A stretch of DNA of 64,000 nucleotides, from positions 1-64,000 of the forward strand of contig NZ_MAOI01000040.1 in assembly GCF_001884235.1 (NCBI RefSeq). Direction: 5' to 3'. Made by a program: the position numbers and the translations under genes. The notes beneath the pieces were generated by a model. That model had not been told where the DNA came from. It saw nothing but the letters and a program-made list of their open reading frames with translations, and did no database searches. This stretch comes from Bacillus paramycoides (GTDB lineage Bacteria > Bacillota > Bacilli > Bacillales > Bacillaceae_G). Shown here in pieces: positions 53,285-62,559 of this stretch (positions are counted from its first letter, which is position 1; the number at the start of each line of letters is the position of its first letter).

Positions 53285-53737
53285 TTAAGATAACACTTTT
53301 CTTAACTCTACCATAGAAAAGCGATTTCCTGGACAAGTTTTTGTAACTCCTTCTAATTCACGATGACCAAGTATATTTTCTTTACTTATAGAAAATTGAT
53401 TCATTAATGTCTTGCATAAAGAATATAGTGAATTCATTTGCGCAGTAGTAGGATCGTATGTATCAAAATTTCCCGTCATACATATTCCAATTGTATCACT
53501 ATTATTATCTTTCGCATGTGCTCCAATATGTAAACCTCGTCCTTCGACTACAGTTCCATCTTCTTCAATAAAATAATTGTAGCCAATTCCGCTCCACCCT
53601 CTTACTTTTTGATGAAATTCGTGAGTTTTATACACATCCCATCCAACTTCTGACGTATGGTGGATAATAAGTTTATTTACTTTTTCTAAAGGAACTAACT
53701 CATCTTGAAATGTTATATTTGCACATTTAATTTCCAT
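53285..53737 (-). CDS. N-acetylmuramoyl-L-alanine amidase (PGRP/amidase_2 fold)
   Basis: 150 aa, one catalytic domain without signal peptide. Zinc ligands: His in IIHHT (about 26), His in GAHAKDNN-like region and the C-terminal Cys in TKTCPG (about 135); GHREL also conserved. Resembles T7-lysozyme-like amidases. Without a secretion signal it may act in lysis or need a holin. Follows the PP2C gene on the same strand. Confidence 0.82.
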   Translation of the reverse strand: MEIKCANITFQDELVPLEKVNKLIIHHTSEVGWDVYKTHEFHQKVRGWSGIGYNYFIEEDGTVVEGRGLHIGAHAKDNNSDTIGICMTGNFDTYDPTTAQMNSLYSLCKTLMNQFSISKENILGHRELEGVTKTCPGNRFSMVELRKVLS

Positions 53738-53752
53738 ATGAACGTCCTCCTC

Positions 53753-54556
53753 TTAAAAATCGATCATAATAACTGTTTTATCATCTGGTCTTATTCTGTT
53801 TTCCCCTTCTAACTCTTCAATGATTGCTACATATTCTTTTATACTATTCTTTCTTATATATGCCACAGTTTGTTCTAGTGACCAATCTGAGTGAAACAAT
53901 CCGTCTGAACAAATAAAGATCCCACTTACGTCGGCTACATGTAATTCCCCATGTTGTAAATAGGTCATCGCTTCCTTCATACCATTTGCGACTGAGTAGC
54001 CATTCGGCATATTTGCAAGATAACGATTGTATTTTAACTGCTCTCGAACATCCTGAAAAACGTGTTCTTCCGGTACAGATAGCCCTTTTTTACGGTCTTC
54101 TTCTCTTTTCTTTTTTGCGCGTTTACTAATTCCTTTAACTGTATCTTTCGTTAATACTTGCATCGTTCCATCTTGATGTATCGTAACAATCATACAATCA
54201 CCTAGCTGCACATATTCAAGTTTCTCGCCATCTACTCGAACTGCTGCTATACATGTACACCATAAATGATCTTTTTTTCCCGTATCAACCTTATATTCTA
54301 GCATTTTGTTCTGCAATAATTCATTCGCTTTTGCAACTGCAACTTGTAAACTGATATTCTCCCGTAACGAAGTAAAATAACTTGCAAATAAATGCGAAGC
54401 GATGTATGCTCCATTATGTCCTTCTTCATCACAAAATGGGACAAGTGGCGTTGCGCCATCACATACACCGTAAACTATATTATCTTCATTACAAAAAAAT
54501 GAATCCTCACATTCGTGTTTTAAAGGACTTTTCTTTTGATACGTTGTTATCTTCAT
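53753..54556 (-). CDS. PP2C-like serine/threonine phosphatase
   Basis: 267 aa. Family metal-site residues: Asp in CEDSFF and in VYGVCDGAT (about 33), the LGDC motif, Asp in FICSDGLF and the final DDKTVIMI. So the PPM catalytic core is complete though diverged. Lies 15 nt upstream of the amidase gene. No kinase next to it. Target unknown. Confidence 0.75.
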   Translation of the reverse strand: MKITTYQKKSPLKHECEDSFFCNEDNIVYGVCDGATPLVPFCDEEGHNGAYIASHLFASYFTSLRENISLQVAVAKANELLQNKMLEYKVDTGKKDHLWCTCIAAVRVDGEKLEYVQLGDCMIVTIHQDGTMQVLTKDTVKGISKRAKKKREEDRKKGLSVPEEHVFQDVREQLKYNRYLANMPNGYSVANGMKEAMTYLQHGELHVADVSGIFICSDGLFHSDWSLEQTVAYIRKNSIKEYVAIIEELEGENRIRPDDKTVIMIDF

Positions 54557-54700
54557 TTTTTGTATCCCCTTCCAAATTGTCGAATACTCAAACTTTTTAG
54601 ATTAATCTAATTTCTCGAAATAAACTGTTTTCCCCTAAAACTTTTAATTTCATATATAATCTTGAAATAATATGATTATTTAATGAAGGACGGGAAAAAG

Positions 54701-55510
54701 ATGGTCAGATTTCTTGGTGTTATTTTTGGTTCTATTATTATTGCAATTGCCTTTAATCTTTTCCTTATCCCCCATAAAATTTTAAGTAGTGGAATTGGCG
54801 GAATTGCTATTATTTTAGGAATTGTAACCCCTGTAAACACAGGTATTATTAACTTCGTATTGAACTTACCAATCCTCATTTTAGGATACATAGGTCTTGG
54901 AAAAAAAGTAATTTTTAACACAGTTGTCTCTGTAATTGTATTATCTGTTGCACTATATTATATTCCTGTAAAAGTCGTAGCAACAGATCCACTTTTATCA
55001 TCTGTATTTGGAGGTGTTATCGCCGGAGCTGGTATTGGCCTTGTCTTTAACTGCCATGGTTCAACTGGTGGTTTTGATATTATCGGTATGTTGTTATCTC
55101 GTAAAAGAGATATTAAACTTGGCGGTTTCCTTATTCTGTTAAACACAGTTGTTGTTGTCATTGCAGGATTTTTCTTCACCTGGGATGTAGCACTAACGAG
55201 CTTACTTTCAATTTATGTAACTGGTAAAGTAATTGATGCCGTTCATACGAAACATCGTAAAGTTACACTTATGATTGTAACAAATCAAGCTGAAGAAATG
55301 AAAAAGAAACTCCTTTCTACTGTTGTACGTGGAATCACACTTCTTGACGGCGAAGGTGCTTATTCAAACGAGAAAAAACGTGTACTTATGACTGTCGTTT
55401 CACGTGAAGAGTTAGCAAGTATGAAACTAACTATTTCTGAAATTGATCCTCATGCATTCGTTAATATTACAGAAACTGTTGAAGTATTAGGATTGTTTAG
55501 AAAAGCGTAA
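54701..55510 (+). CDS. YitT family membrane protein
   Basis: 269 aa from the ATG at 54701 (AAGGA 10 nt upstream). About five membrane helices in the first 180 residues (DUF161/YitT_membrane with GSTGGFDIIGML), then a C-terminal DUF2179 domain with GITLLDGEGAYS. Function unknown in the family. Confidence 0.88.
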   Translation: MVRFLGVIFGSIIIAIAFNLFLIPHKILSSGIGGIAIILGIVTPVNTGIINFVLNLPILILGYIGLGKKVIFNTVVSVIVLSVALYYIPVKVVATDPLLSSVFGGVIAGAGIGLVFNCHGSTGGFDIIGMLLSRKRDIKLGGFLILLNTVVVVIAGFFFTWDVALTSLLSIYVTGKVIDAVHTKHRKVTLMIVTNQAEEMKKKLLSTVVRGITLLDGEGAYSNEKKRVLMTVVSREELASMKLTISEIDPHAFVNITETVEVLGLFRKA

Positions 55511-55545
55511 AAAACTAGGTGGAACTCCACCTAGTTTTTATTTTG
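55507..55545. terminator. bidirectional terminator
   Basis: AAAAACTAGGTGGA/TCCACCTAGTTTTT arms between the YitT gene and the convergent glyoxalase-like gene. Confidence 0.9.
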
Positions 55546-55902
55546 CATAAATTCAATTCTATTTCCAAATAGATCTGATACGTAAAATCTAATTACATCT
55601 GGGCGTGCATTATCATCTATTACCTCAATACCTTGTTGTATTAATTCTTGTTTAAATTCGTCAATTTTAGAAACATAAAAAGCTGGATGCGCCTTTTTAG
55701 CTGGTATAAAGTTTTGCTCGACTCCGATATGAATTTCTTGATTTCCACACTTAAACCAACATCCTCCACGCTTCTTTAACTCTTCTGGCTTCGGAATTTC
55801 CTCCATACCAATTTTATTACCATAAAATTCTCTTGCTTCTTCCTCACATCCTACAGGTGCCGCTACTTGTACATGATCAATTCCTTGAATATAACTTTTC
55901 AT
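55531..55902 (-). CDS. glyoxalase/VOC superfamily protein
   Basis: 123 aa. Two beta-alpha-beta-beta-beta repeats with metal-ligand candidates His in GIDHVQVA, His in EIHIGVE and Glu in NRIEFMQ. Dioxygenase-, lyase- or resistance-type function cannot be told apart. Single gene. Confidence 0.8.
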   Translation of the reverse strand: MKSYIQGIDHVQVAAPVGCEEEAREFYGNKIGMEEIPKPEELKKRGGCWFKCGNQEIHIGVEQNFIPAKKAHPAFYVSKIDEFKQELIQQGIEVIDDNARPDVIRFYVSDLFGNRIEFMQNKN

Positions 55903-56137
55903 TTTTCTCCCCCTCTTCTATTCTAATGTTATAACGAAAACACATTCATGTAACTTACAGAAAATTAATAAAGCAATATAAGATTCTCTTATTACTACCT
56001 TTTATACCTTCTACTAATAATAAAAAAAGAAATTTTATTATGTAATTTCCATTTTTTATAGAAATACATGTCACACCTATATTATAGTTATTAATAGATC
56101 CATCTTTTTTAGATGCTAATTGTACGGAGGAAATATT

Positions 56138-57670
56138 ATGAGTCGTAAAAAATATTCATCTACTCAAAAAAAGCGTCATCCGAATGTATCTGGACGCTTG
56201 CGAAACCATATACAAAATCGTTCTTTAGCAGAAATGTACGCCTCTCTTTTTGAACATAATCCTGATAGTATTATTTCATTGAGTTTAGAAGGAGTTATTT
56301 TACATATTAATCCCTCTGCTGAAAAATTTTTAGGTTACACTTCTCACGAATTAGAGCGTAAAACAATCACTTCTATTTTAGAAGCACATATTTCTGATCA
56401 AGTGCTACAATACATAAAAAATACTGCAGCTAATGATCAAAAAGAGTATATTATCTCTATTTATCATAAAGACGGATATTTACTAGATGTCGTAACAAAA
56501 TTAGTTCCTATTTTTGTTAAAAACCGTTTAACAGGTGTATACGCCATTATGAAACCCCTTGAAAAATCAGATAGAATTGAGAAAGTATTAAAAGATAGTG
56601 AGAAACGATTGCGCACATTAATGAATTCAATGCCTGCGTTTGTTATATTTAAAGATCATGAAGGACGCTGGCTTGAAGCGAATGACTATGCACTTTCTTG
56701 CTTCGATTTCCATAATGTACCCTATCACGGAAAGAAAGATGGGGAACTCATTCAATATAACGAAGCGTACCGAGAAGCTTTTTTACATTGTGAAGAAGTT
56801 GATGAACTAACATGGCAAAAAGGACAAATTCTTCACGGTGAAGAATTTATCATACATAGAGATGATTTCGACCTAATTTTAAGCATTTCAAAAGTCCCAC
56901 TCTTCCACCCTGATGGCTCCCGCAAAGGTCTTATAGTGATGGGAAGGGATGTTACCGAACTAAAGGAAACTGAAAAATTATTACGAAAATCCGAAAAGCT
57001 TGCAGTAGTAGGACAACTGACAGCTGGAATTGCGCATGAAATTAGAAACCCGCTAACTTCATTGAAAGGATTTTTAACATTATTACATCCAGAGATAAAT
57101 GAGGAAAATAAATGGTATGTAGACGTTATGCTAAGTGAAATTTCACAAATGGAATCCATAACAAGCCAATTTATGGCGATGTCTAAACCACAAGTGCTTG
57201 CTATTCATACTTGCAACATACAAACATTAATTGAAGAAGTAGTAACTTTTATTTTACCAACTGCTATTATGCATAGCGTTCATATCATTATGGACCATTT
57301 TAATCATACTTCTGACATTCAATGTGACAGTAATCAATTAAAACAAGTTTTTATTAACATATTAAAAAATGCCATCGAGGCGATGCCGAATGGCGGCAAC
57401 ATCTTCATTCAAACAACATCGTTAGAAAATGATTTCATTTCAATACGCATTATTGATGAAGGGTGTGGAATACCTGAAGAGCGCATGTCACGTCTTGGAG
57501 AACCTTTTTATAGCTTAAAAGAAAAAGGAACTGGTCTCGGCTTAATGATATGCTATAAAATCATCCAAGAGCATCACGGAAAACTATTCATTTCAAGTGA
57601 ATTAAATAAAGGAACAACTGTTGATATCCAATTACCAATCACTGCATCTCAGCCTGTACCAAACTCTTAA
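56138..57670 (+). CDS. orphan PAS-domain sensor histidine kinase
   Basis: 510 aa from the ATG at 56138 (CGGAGGAAATATT upstream). Two PAS domains (about 33-150 and 160-280), dimerisation domain with His in GIAHEIRNPLTSLKG (about 305) and an ATPase domain with the N-box NILKNAIEAMPNGG, G1 DEGCGIP and G2 GTGLGLM. No membrane helix and no adjacent response regulator. This soluble PAS layout resembles the sporulation phosphorelay kinases KinA/KinE, which feed Spo0F; I infer, not prove, such a role. Confidence 0.87.
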   Translation: MSRKKYSSTQKKRHPNVSGRLRNHIQNRSLAEMYASLFEHNPDSIISLSLEGVILHINPSAEKFLGYTSHELERKTITSILEAHISDQVLQYIKNTAANDQKEYIISIYHKDGYLLDVVTKLVPIFVKNRLTGVYAIMKPLEKSDRIEKVLKDSEKRLRTLMNSMPAFVIFKDHEGRWLEANDYALSCFDFHNVPYHGKKDGELIQYNEAYREAFLHCEEVDELTWQKGQILHGEEFIIHRDDFDLILSISKVPLFHPDGSRKGLIVMGRDVTELKETEKLLRKSEKLAVVGQLTAGIAHEIRNPLTSLKGFLTLLHPEINEENKWYVDVMLSEISQMESITSQFMAMSKPQVLAIHTCNIQTLIEEVVTFILPTAIMHSVHIIMDHFNHTSDIQCDSNQLKQVFINILKNAIEAMPNGGNIFIQTTSLENDFISIRIIDEGCGIPEERMSRLGEPFYSLKEKGTGLGLMICYKIIQEHHGKLFISSELNKGTTVDIQLPITASQPVPNS

Positions 57671-57753
57671 CTATGCTATATCAATATAATAAAAGGCCCC
57701 TACTAGTTGTTATAAGTATTTCAATTATTATGGAAAACATCTAAAATAACACG

Positions 57754-57799
57754 CTAAAAAGCTCAAAGTCCCTATATGACTCTGAGCTTTATTTTTGTA
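57754..57799. terminator. bidirectional terminator
   Basis: AAAGCTCA/TGAGCTTT arms with further pairing inside, between the kinase gene and the convergent phosphotransferase gene. Confidence 0.75.
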
Positions 57800-57813
57800 T
57801 AAAACGCATTTCA

Positions 57814-58605
57814 TTACATCCATTCTCTTCCATGTTCACGAATGAATTTAATATCGGTTTCATAATGTTCAAGGTGTCCTTCATCTATCATTTTTTGAAA
57901 GTTCCTATCGCCTTCTTTAGCTTTTCTTTTCATGTATTTACATAACCCTTCTAATCGGAGCAATACCATCTCCAAATAATCTTCTTCCATATCATCACCG
58001 TATGATTCAAAAAACAATTTAACTCTTTGCTTTATACGGTCAGCATGCTGTAATGAATTATAATAAACTGCCTCACCTGTTTCTGTATAATAAACTCTAC
58101 TTAAAGGGACACAAGTGTAAAGAGTATACGCTATGTCCCAAAGTCTTGGACCCGGAGCAGCAACATCAAAATCGATAATACCTACTGGTTTTTCGTTATT
58201 AAAAACAATGTTGTATATTGCAAAATCATTGTGGCATACAACCTCTATTTTATTTGGAGTATTATCCATCGGTTTCCAATCATCTAATAACGGAAAGTCA
58301 CTCACAGCATCATGATAAAGACGGAGCATCTTCGCTATCTCTTTTAAAACATCATTAGACCTCATGTATTCTTTTAAAGGATAATTACCAGCTTCTCCTT
58401 CAAAAAATGATAATATCTCTCTATCTCTTTCATCAATCCCTAAAAACTTTGGTGCATAACTAAACCCTTTGTTTTCCAAATGGTTTAATAGTTTATGAAT
58501 TTTGGTACTGCCCTGCTTTAATTCCCGTCGAACAGTATCTTTCGAACGATATACGTTTGAGACATTCCCTCCCGTTAGCATTTCTTCATTTTCGTAGTTT
58601 GACAT
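57814..58605 (-). CDS. aminoglycoside/choline phosphotransferase-like protein
   Basis: 263 aa. Kinase-like fold with Brenner motif HNDFAIYN (catalytic Asp) and the metal-binding Asp in GIIDFDVAAPGP. Family members phosphorylate aminoglycosides, choline or other small hydroxyl compounds. Substrate unknown; sequence alone does not show drug resistance. Confidence 0.82.
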   Translation of the reverse strand: MSNYENEEMLTGGNVSNVYRSKDTVRRELKQGSTKIHKLLNHLENKGFSYAPKFLGIDERDREILSFFEGEAGNYPLKEYMRSNDVLKEIAKMLRLYHDAVSDFPLLDDWKPMDNTPNKIEVVCHNDFAIYNIVFNNEKPVGIIDFDVAAPGPRLWDIAYTLYTCVPLSRVYYTETGEAVYYNSLQHADRIKQRVKLFFESYGDDMEEDYLEMVLLRLEGLCKYMKRKAKEGDRNFQKMIDEGHLEHYETDIKFIREHGREWM

Positions 58606-58759
58606 CTAATAATTCCCCTCCATTATTAAAAAATCGACACTCTTAAAACAAATTGCCGATTTTTCTACACTCCTGCTCATTAACACAACAGGAACCCCTT
58701 TGCTTTTCTTCATATTTTAACATAACTTTCCTGTTCTTTTTAACACCCTGAATAGCAAC

Positions 58760-58804
58760 AAAAAAATCGAGTATAAAATCTTTATGATTTCACACTCGAT
58801 TTAG
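58760..58804 (-). terminator. terminator of mhqO-mhqD
   Basis: AAATCGAGT/ACTCGATTT arms with inner pairing, T run on the minus strand. Confidence 0.85.
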
Positions 58805-58812
58805 CCTATTAT

Positions 58813-59427
58813 TTATGCATGTGGAAACACTCTTTCATACCACTCTGTTGCTTTTTCTACTTCATTAATCGTTAATTGATGCCCTCTATTCTCCCAGTGC
58901 ATTGTTACACTAGCATTCGCATTTTCTAGTAACGCCTTTAATTCCTCTGACTCTGCTGATGAACAAATCGGATCATTTGTTCCAGCAGCAATAAACACTG
59001 TTTTCTCTACTAAATTAGGAAGTTTTATCCCTCTTCTCGGTACCATTGGATGGTGAAGAATGGCACCTTTTAATGCATTTTCGTAATGGAATAATAAACT
59101 TGCTGCAATATTTGCTCCATTTGAGTACCCAACAGCTACAATATTATCTCTATCAAATCCATATGTTTTTGCTGCTTCATTCAAAAATTCATTCAATTCC
59201 TTCGTACGGAAAACGAGATCCTCTTCATCAAAAATACCTTCTGCTAATCTACGGAAGAAACGAGGCATTCCATTTTCTAACACATTCCCACGAACACTTA
59301 ATACAGAAGCTTCTGGATCAACTCTTTCGGCAAGCGGTAATAAATCTAATTCATTTCCACCCGTACCATGTAGCAATAATAGTGTTGGTTTTGACGCATC
59401 TTTTCCTTTTTGAAAAACATGTTTCAT
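58813..59427 (-). CDS. mhqD: alpha/beta hydrolase, carboxylesterase of the MhqD type
   Basis: 204 aa from the second of two ATG codons (59427), 5 nt after AAAGGA. Oxyanion loop LLLHGTGGNE, nucleophile Ser in VGYSNGAN (about 106), Asp in GTNDPIC and His in RGHQL complete the triad. Follows the dioxygenase gene mhqO on the same strand by 35 nt. In B. subtilis MhqD is part of the MhqR regulon for quinone-like stress. Confidence 0.82.
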   Translation of the reverse strand: MKHVFQKGKDASKPTLLLLHGTGGNELDLLPLAERVDPEASVLSVRGNVLENGMPRFFRRLAEGIFDEEDLVFRTKELNEFLNEAAKTYGFDRDNIVAVGYSNGANIAASLLFHYENALKGAILHHPMVPRRGIKLPNLVEKTVFIAAGTNDPICSSAESEELKALLENANASVTMHWENRGHQLTINEVEKATEWYERVFPHA

Positions 59428-59462
59428 CATTATCCTTTATCCCCTTTCAATCACTTATATAA

Positions 59463-60401
59463 TTAGTCTAATTCTCTTACTTCAATTGGTAATAGTGTTT
59501 GTTCAATCTGTTTTCTATGTGGTTCATATCGCTCAGGAAGCATTAATTCTTCACCCATCGTTGCTTGCGTTTCATCATGTGCAAATCCCGGAGGATCCGT
59601 TGCAATTTCAAATAAAATTTCCCCGTGCTCTCTAAAGTAAATGGCATTAAAATAATTTCGATCTTGAACAGGAGTAACACCATATCCAAAGCGTGAAACA
59701 TGTTCTTTCCAGTCTAATTGATCAGCATCATTAATAGCTCTCCATGCAATATGGTGAACCGTACCAACACCCATTTGCCCGCGTCCAATAGAATTTAACT
59801 TTAAATCAATTACATTTCCAATTTCAGCTGAAGAACGGAATCGAACAAACTCTCCCTCTTCTCCAACTTTTTCAAGTCCCATTACATGTTCTAACAGTTC
59901 GGCAGTTTTTTGAGGCTGTGCAGATAAAAGGACAGCACCACCAAATCCTTTAATCGCAACTTCTGGCGTAACTCCTCCAAAACTCCAATTATTCGCTTGG
60001 CCTTCTTCTCTTTCAACAATCTCTAGATGCAAACCATGCGGGTCATCAAATTCTAAATACTGTTCTCCAAAGCGCGTCATTTTTGTATATGAAATATCGA
60101 AGTGCTCCAATCTCTTTTCCCAAAATCCTATAGTACCTTTAGGTACAACGTATGAAGTTATTCCTACTTGCCCATCTCCTATGACACCTTGTTGAGCACC
60201 TGTCCAAGGGAAAAATGTAATAATTGTTCCTGGCTTTCCTCCTTCATCCCCAAAGTAAAGGTGATACGTACCTGGATCATCAAAATTCACTGTTTGTTTT
60301 ACTAAACGCAAACCTAATACACCTGCATAGAAATCTACATTTTCTTGTGGATGACCTACGATTGCTGTAATATGATGAATCCCCATTGTTTTCTTTTCCA
60401 T
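59463..60401 (-). CDS. mhqO: ring-cleaving dioxygenase MhqO
   Basis: 312 aa from the ATG at 60401 (AAAGGAGTGGGCGAA upstream). Two VOC (extradiol dioxygenase) halves; metal ligands His in GIHHITAI, His in TVHHIAWR and Glu in GEILFEIATD. Breaks down hydroquinone/catechol-type toxic compounds. Upstream region holds three MhqR-type operators. First gene of the mhqO-mhqD pair. Confidence 0.9.
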   Translation of the reverse strand: MEKKTMGIHHITAIVGHPQENVDFYAGVLGLRLVKQTVNFDDPGTYHLYFGDEGGKPGTIITFFPWTGAQQGVIGDGQVGITSYVVPKGTIGFWEKRLEHFDISYTKMTRFGEQYLEFDDPHGLHLEIVEREEGQANNWSFGGVTPEVAIKGFGGAVLLSAQPQKTAELLEHVMGLEKVGEEGEFVRFRSSAEIGNVIDLKLNSIGRGQMGVGTVHHIAWRAINDADQLDWKEHVSRFGYGVTPVQDRNYFNAIYFREHGEILFEIATDPPGFAHDETQATMGEELMLPERYEPHRKQIEQTLLPIEVRELD

Positions 60402-60504
60402 TTCGCCCACTCCTTTTTTCATTTCATTTTTAAAGAACTGCTATACGCTAAAATTCATTATTCATTTTGTCCATTTGATTAAGTTCAATCCGTAATGTCA
60501 TTTT

Positions 60505-60520
60505 ATCTCGAATTTGAGAT
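60505..60520. promoter_or_regulatory. MhqR-type operator 1
   Basis: ATCTCGAATTTGAGAT, one mismatch from the perfect palindrome at 60560. Confidence 0.7.
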
Positions 60521-60559
60521 ATTTTTTAAAAACTCACACATTCCATTCTATTTAAATTT

Positions 60560-60575
60560 ATCTCGAATTCGAGAT
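60560..60575. promoter_or_regulatory. MhqR-type operator 2
   Basis: Perfect palindrome ATCTCGAATTCGAGAT, the MhqR consensus core of B. subtilis. Confidence 0.78.
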
Positions 60576-60664
60576 AAATAACAAAAAAACTACAGTTCCT
60601 ACAATATGCTTAGTTTACTATTATATAAAATATCGGTTTTATAATTTAGAATACCTTCGAATTT

Positions 60665-60680
60665 ATCTTGAATTCGAGAT
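60665..60680. promoter_or_regulatory. MhqR-type operator 3
   Basis: ATCTTGAATTCGAGAT, one mismatch. Distances between starts of the three sites are 55 and 105 bp. No MarR-type regulator gene is in the window. Confidence 0.7.
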
Positions 60681-60847
60681 TTATTATAATCTAATTATTT
60701 TTCATTGTCAATGAGGATCCCGTTTAATTTTTCCATCAAAAATAATTTTCTGACAACTGCTGCATATTAAATATATATTATAAAAGGTACAAACGACAAG
60801 CGGAAATATTCGAGCAATATTTTTCTAACTTCCCTATATTCCTATAA
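60681..60847. other. intergenic region between the MhqR boxes and yerD
   Basis: AT-rich with no supported gene. Part of a longer gene-free stretch (60402-60847) whose first part holds the MhqR boxes. Confidence 0.5.
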
Positions 60848-60880
60848 TCAAAAAAGCCATACAAATGTATGACTTTTGAC
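60848..60880 (-). terminator. terminator of yerD-like gene
   Basis: AAAAGCCATACA/TGTATG-CTTTT arms, T run on the minus strand. Confidence 0.65.
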
Positions 60881-60913
60881 CAACATTTTTTATTTAGCTA
60901 CATCCTTACACAT

Positions 60914-62488
60914 TTACTTCTCGCTTACGTCGGGAAACAATTCCGAAAGAGAAATCACCCTCCCAGTCTCATCTTTAAACACAATATGCTCTCTCGTTAA
61001 ATGGCGCGGACTCTTTACTCCCGCTGCCGCCGCTAATGAAAACAAACTATATCTCATACTAATTATATAGTTCATTACTCGCCATTTCTTCTCATACGGA
61101 TCTAACGCTTTTTGATAGTGAGGATTCGTTGTCGCAACACCTGATGGACATTGTCCTGAATTACATTGAAGTGCCATAATACAGCCGCTTGCCATCATAA
61201 ATCCACGGGCTGAATTTACAGCATCTGCTCCAATTGCTAAAGCGATTGCCACTTTATCTGGTGTGATTAATTTCCCAGAGGCAAACACCTTTAATTTATC
61301 CCGGACCCCATAATGATTCGCTGTATCAATAAATGTAATTAATGCTGGAATAAGCGGCAGCCCCATACTATCTGCCATCGATTTATACGTTGCACCTGAT
61401 CCACCTTCTGAACCATCGATTGTAATAAAATCTGGATAGATGTTTAATTCTTTCATTGTTTTCAATAAGTCTTCCAACGGCTCCTGTTGACCAATTACAA
61501 TTTTCATACCGACTGGTTTACCGCCGTTTTCTTGCAAATTTTGAATAAAATATAAAGCCTCTACCGCATTATTAATAAATGAAAATCGATTTGGCGAATT
61601 AATCGTCTCTCCTTCTCGTACTTTCCGAACGGAAGCAATTTTCTCATTTACCTTCTGTCCTTCTAAATGACCACCACGTATTTTTGCTCCTTGCCCAAAT
61701 TTCAACTCAAATGCTTTAATATTGCTTTCTCTCGCTTTTTCAATAAATTCCTTCATTGAAAAATTCCCTTCCTCATCACGATATCCGAATAACCCTGGAC
61801 CAATTTGTGCGATAATATTTGCACCTGTATGTAAATGTTCCGGTATTACGCCTCCTTCTCCAGTATTAATCCATGAACCACCTGCCATTTTCGCTCCAAA
61901 CCCAGTTGATAAAATATAATTTTCTCCAATTGCACCGTAAGAAGTCGCTGATGCACCGAACATGCCATGTAGTTTCCATGGATATTTACGATTTTCACCG
62001 ACTATAATTGCATCGTCTTCTTCGTATAACCAAAGGTTTGTTGTATCCGCTGTCAATTTCTCTCTTCTTGAAAATAATCCCTCTTTTTGAATCACATACT
62101 TTTTCCCCTCACGCTCTTGCGTTAGATTCACACTTAATTCATCTGTTAATGTTGGAAATAATGTATTAGCAATATAATAGCCAGAAGCATCAAAATCTCG
62201 TTTTGATCCAAAACCAAGTATTTCAGAACGATATTTTGCTAAAAACATAACACTTTGAAAATCGTAACGCGAAAAAGGTTTTCCATCAGTATCATGGTCA
62301 AACCAATATTGCCGGAATTCCGGTCCTATCTTTTCAAGTAAATAGCGCATCCTTCCTAAATATGGATGCAATTTTAAGATAGAATGATGCGTCCGTTTTT
62401 TAATAAAAAATGTAATGATAAAAAAGATAATTAGAAGTAGCATCAAAAAGAGCAATATACTAATAATAACGAGTAGCGCTTCATTCAT
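60914..62488 (-). CDS. yerD: FMN-binding glutamate synthase-family protein (YerD-like)
   Basis: 524 aa from the ATG at 62488 (GGGGG before it). N-terminal membrane helix (about 5-28), then the glutamate synthase alpha-type FMN/iron-sulfur domain with GEGG, GSEGGSGATYKS and CNSGQCPSGVATT near the end. Physiological electron donor unknown. Same strand as the oxidoreductase gene upstream, but a terminator lies between. Confidence 0.8.
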   Translation of the reverse strand: MNEALLVIISILLFLMLLLIIFFIITFFIKKRTHHSILKLHPYLGRMRYLLEKIGPEFRQYWFDHDTDGKPFSRYDFQSVMFLAKYRSEILGFGSKRDFDASGYYIANTLFPTLTDELSVNLTQEREGKKYVIQKEGLFSRREKLTADTTNLWLYEEDDAIIVGENRKYPWKLHGMFGASATSYGAIGENYILSTGFGAKMAGGSWINTGEGGVIPEHLHTGANIIAQIGPGLFGYRDEEGNFSMKEFIEKARESNIKAFELKFGQGAKIRGGHLEGQKVNEKIASVRKVREGETINSPNRFSFINNAVEALYFIQNLQENGGKPVGMKIVIGQQEPLEDLLKTMKELNIYPDFITIDGSEGGSGATYKSMADSMGLPLIPALITFIDTANHYGVRDKLKVFASGKLITPDKVAIALAIGADAVNSARGFMMASGCIMALQCNSGQCPSGVATTNPHYQKALDPYEKKWRVMNYIISMRYSLFSLAAAAGVKSPRHLTREHIVFKDETGRVISLSELFPDVSEK

Positions 62489-62516
62489 TCTGCTTCCCCC
62501 TATATATGAAGTTCCA

Positions 62517-62553
62517 TAATAAAAAGAGAACACTCGATGTGTTCTCTTTTTAT
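62517..62553 (-). terminator. terminator between the Old Yellow Enzyme gene and yerD
   Basis: AAAAAGAGAACAC/GTGTTCTCTTTTT arms, T run on the minus strand. Confidence 0.85.
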
Positions 62554-62559
62554 CCTTAT

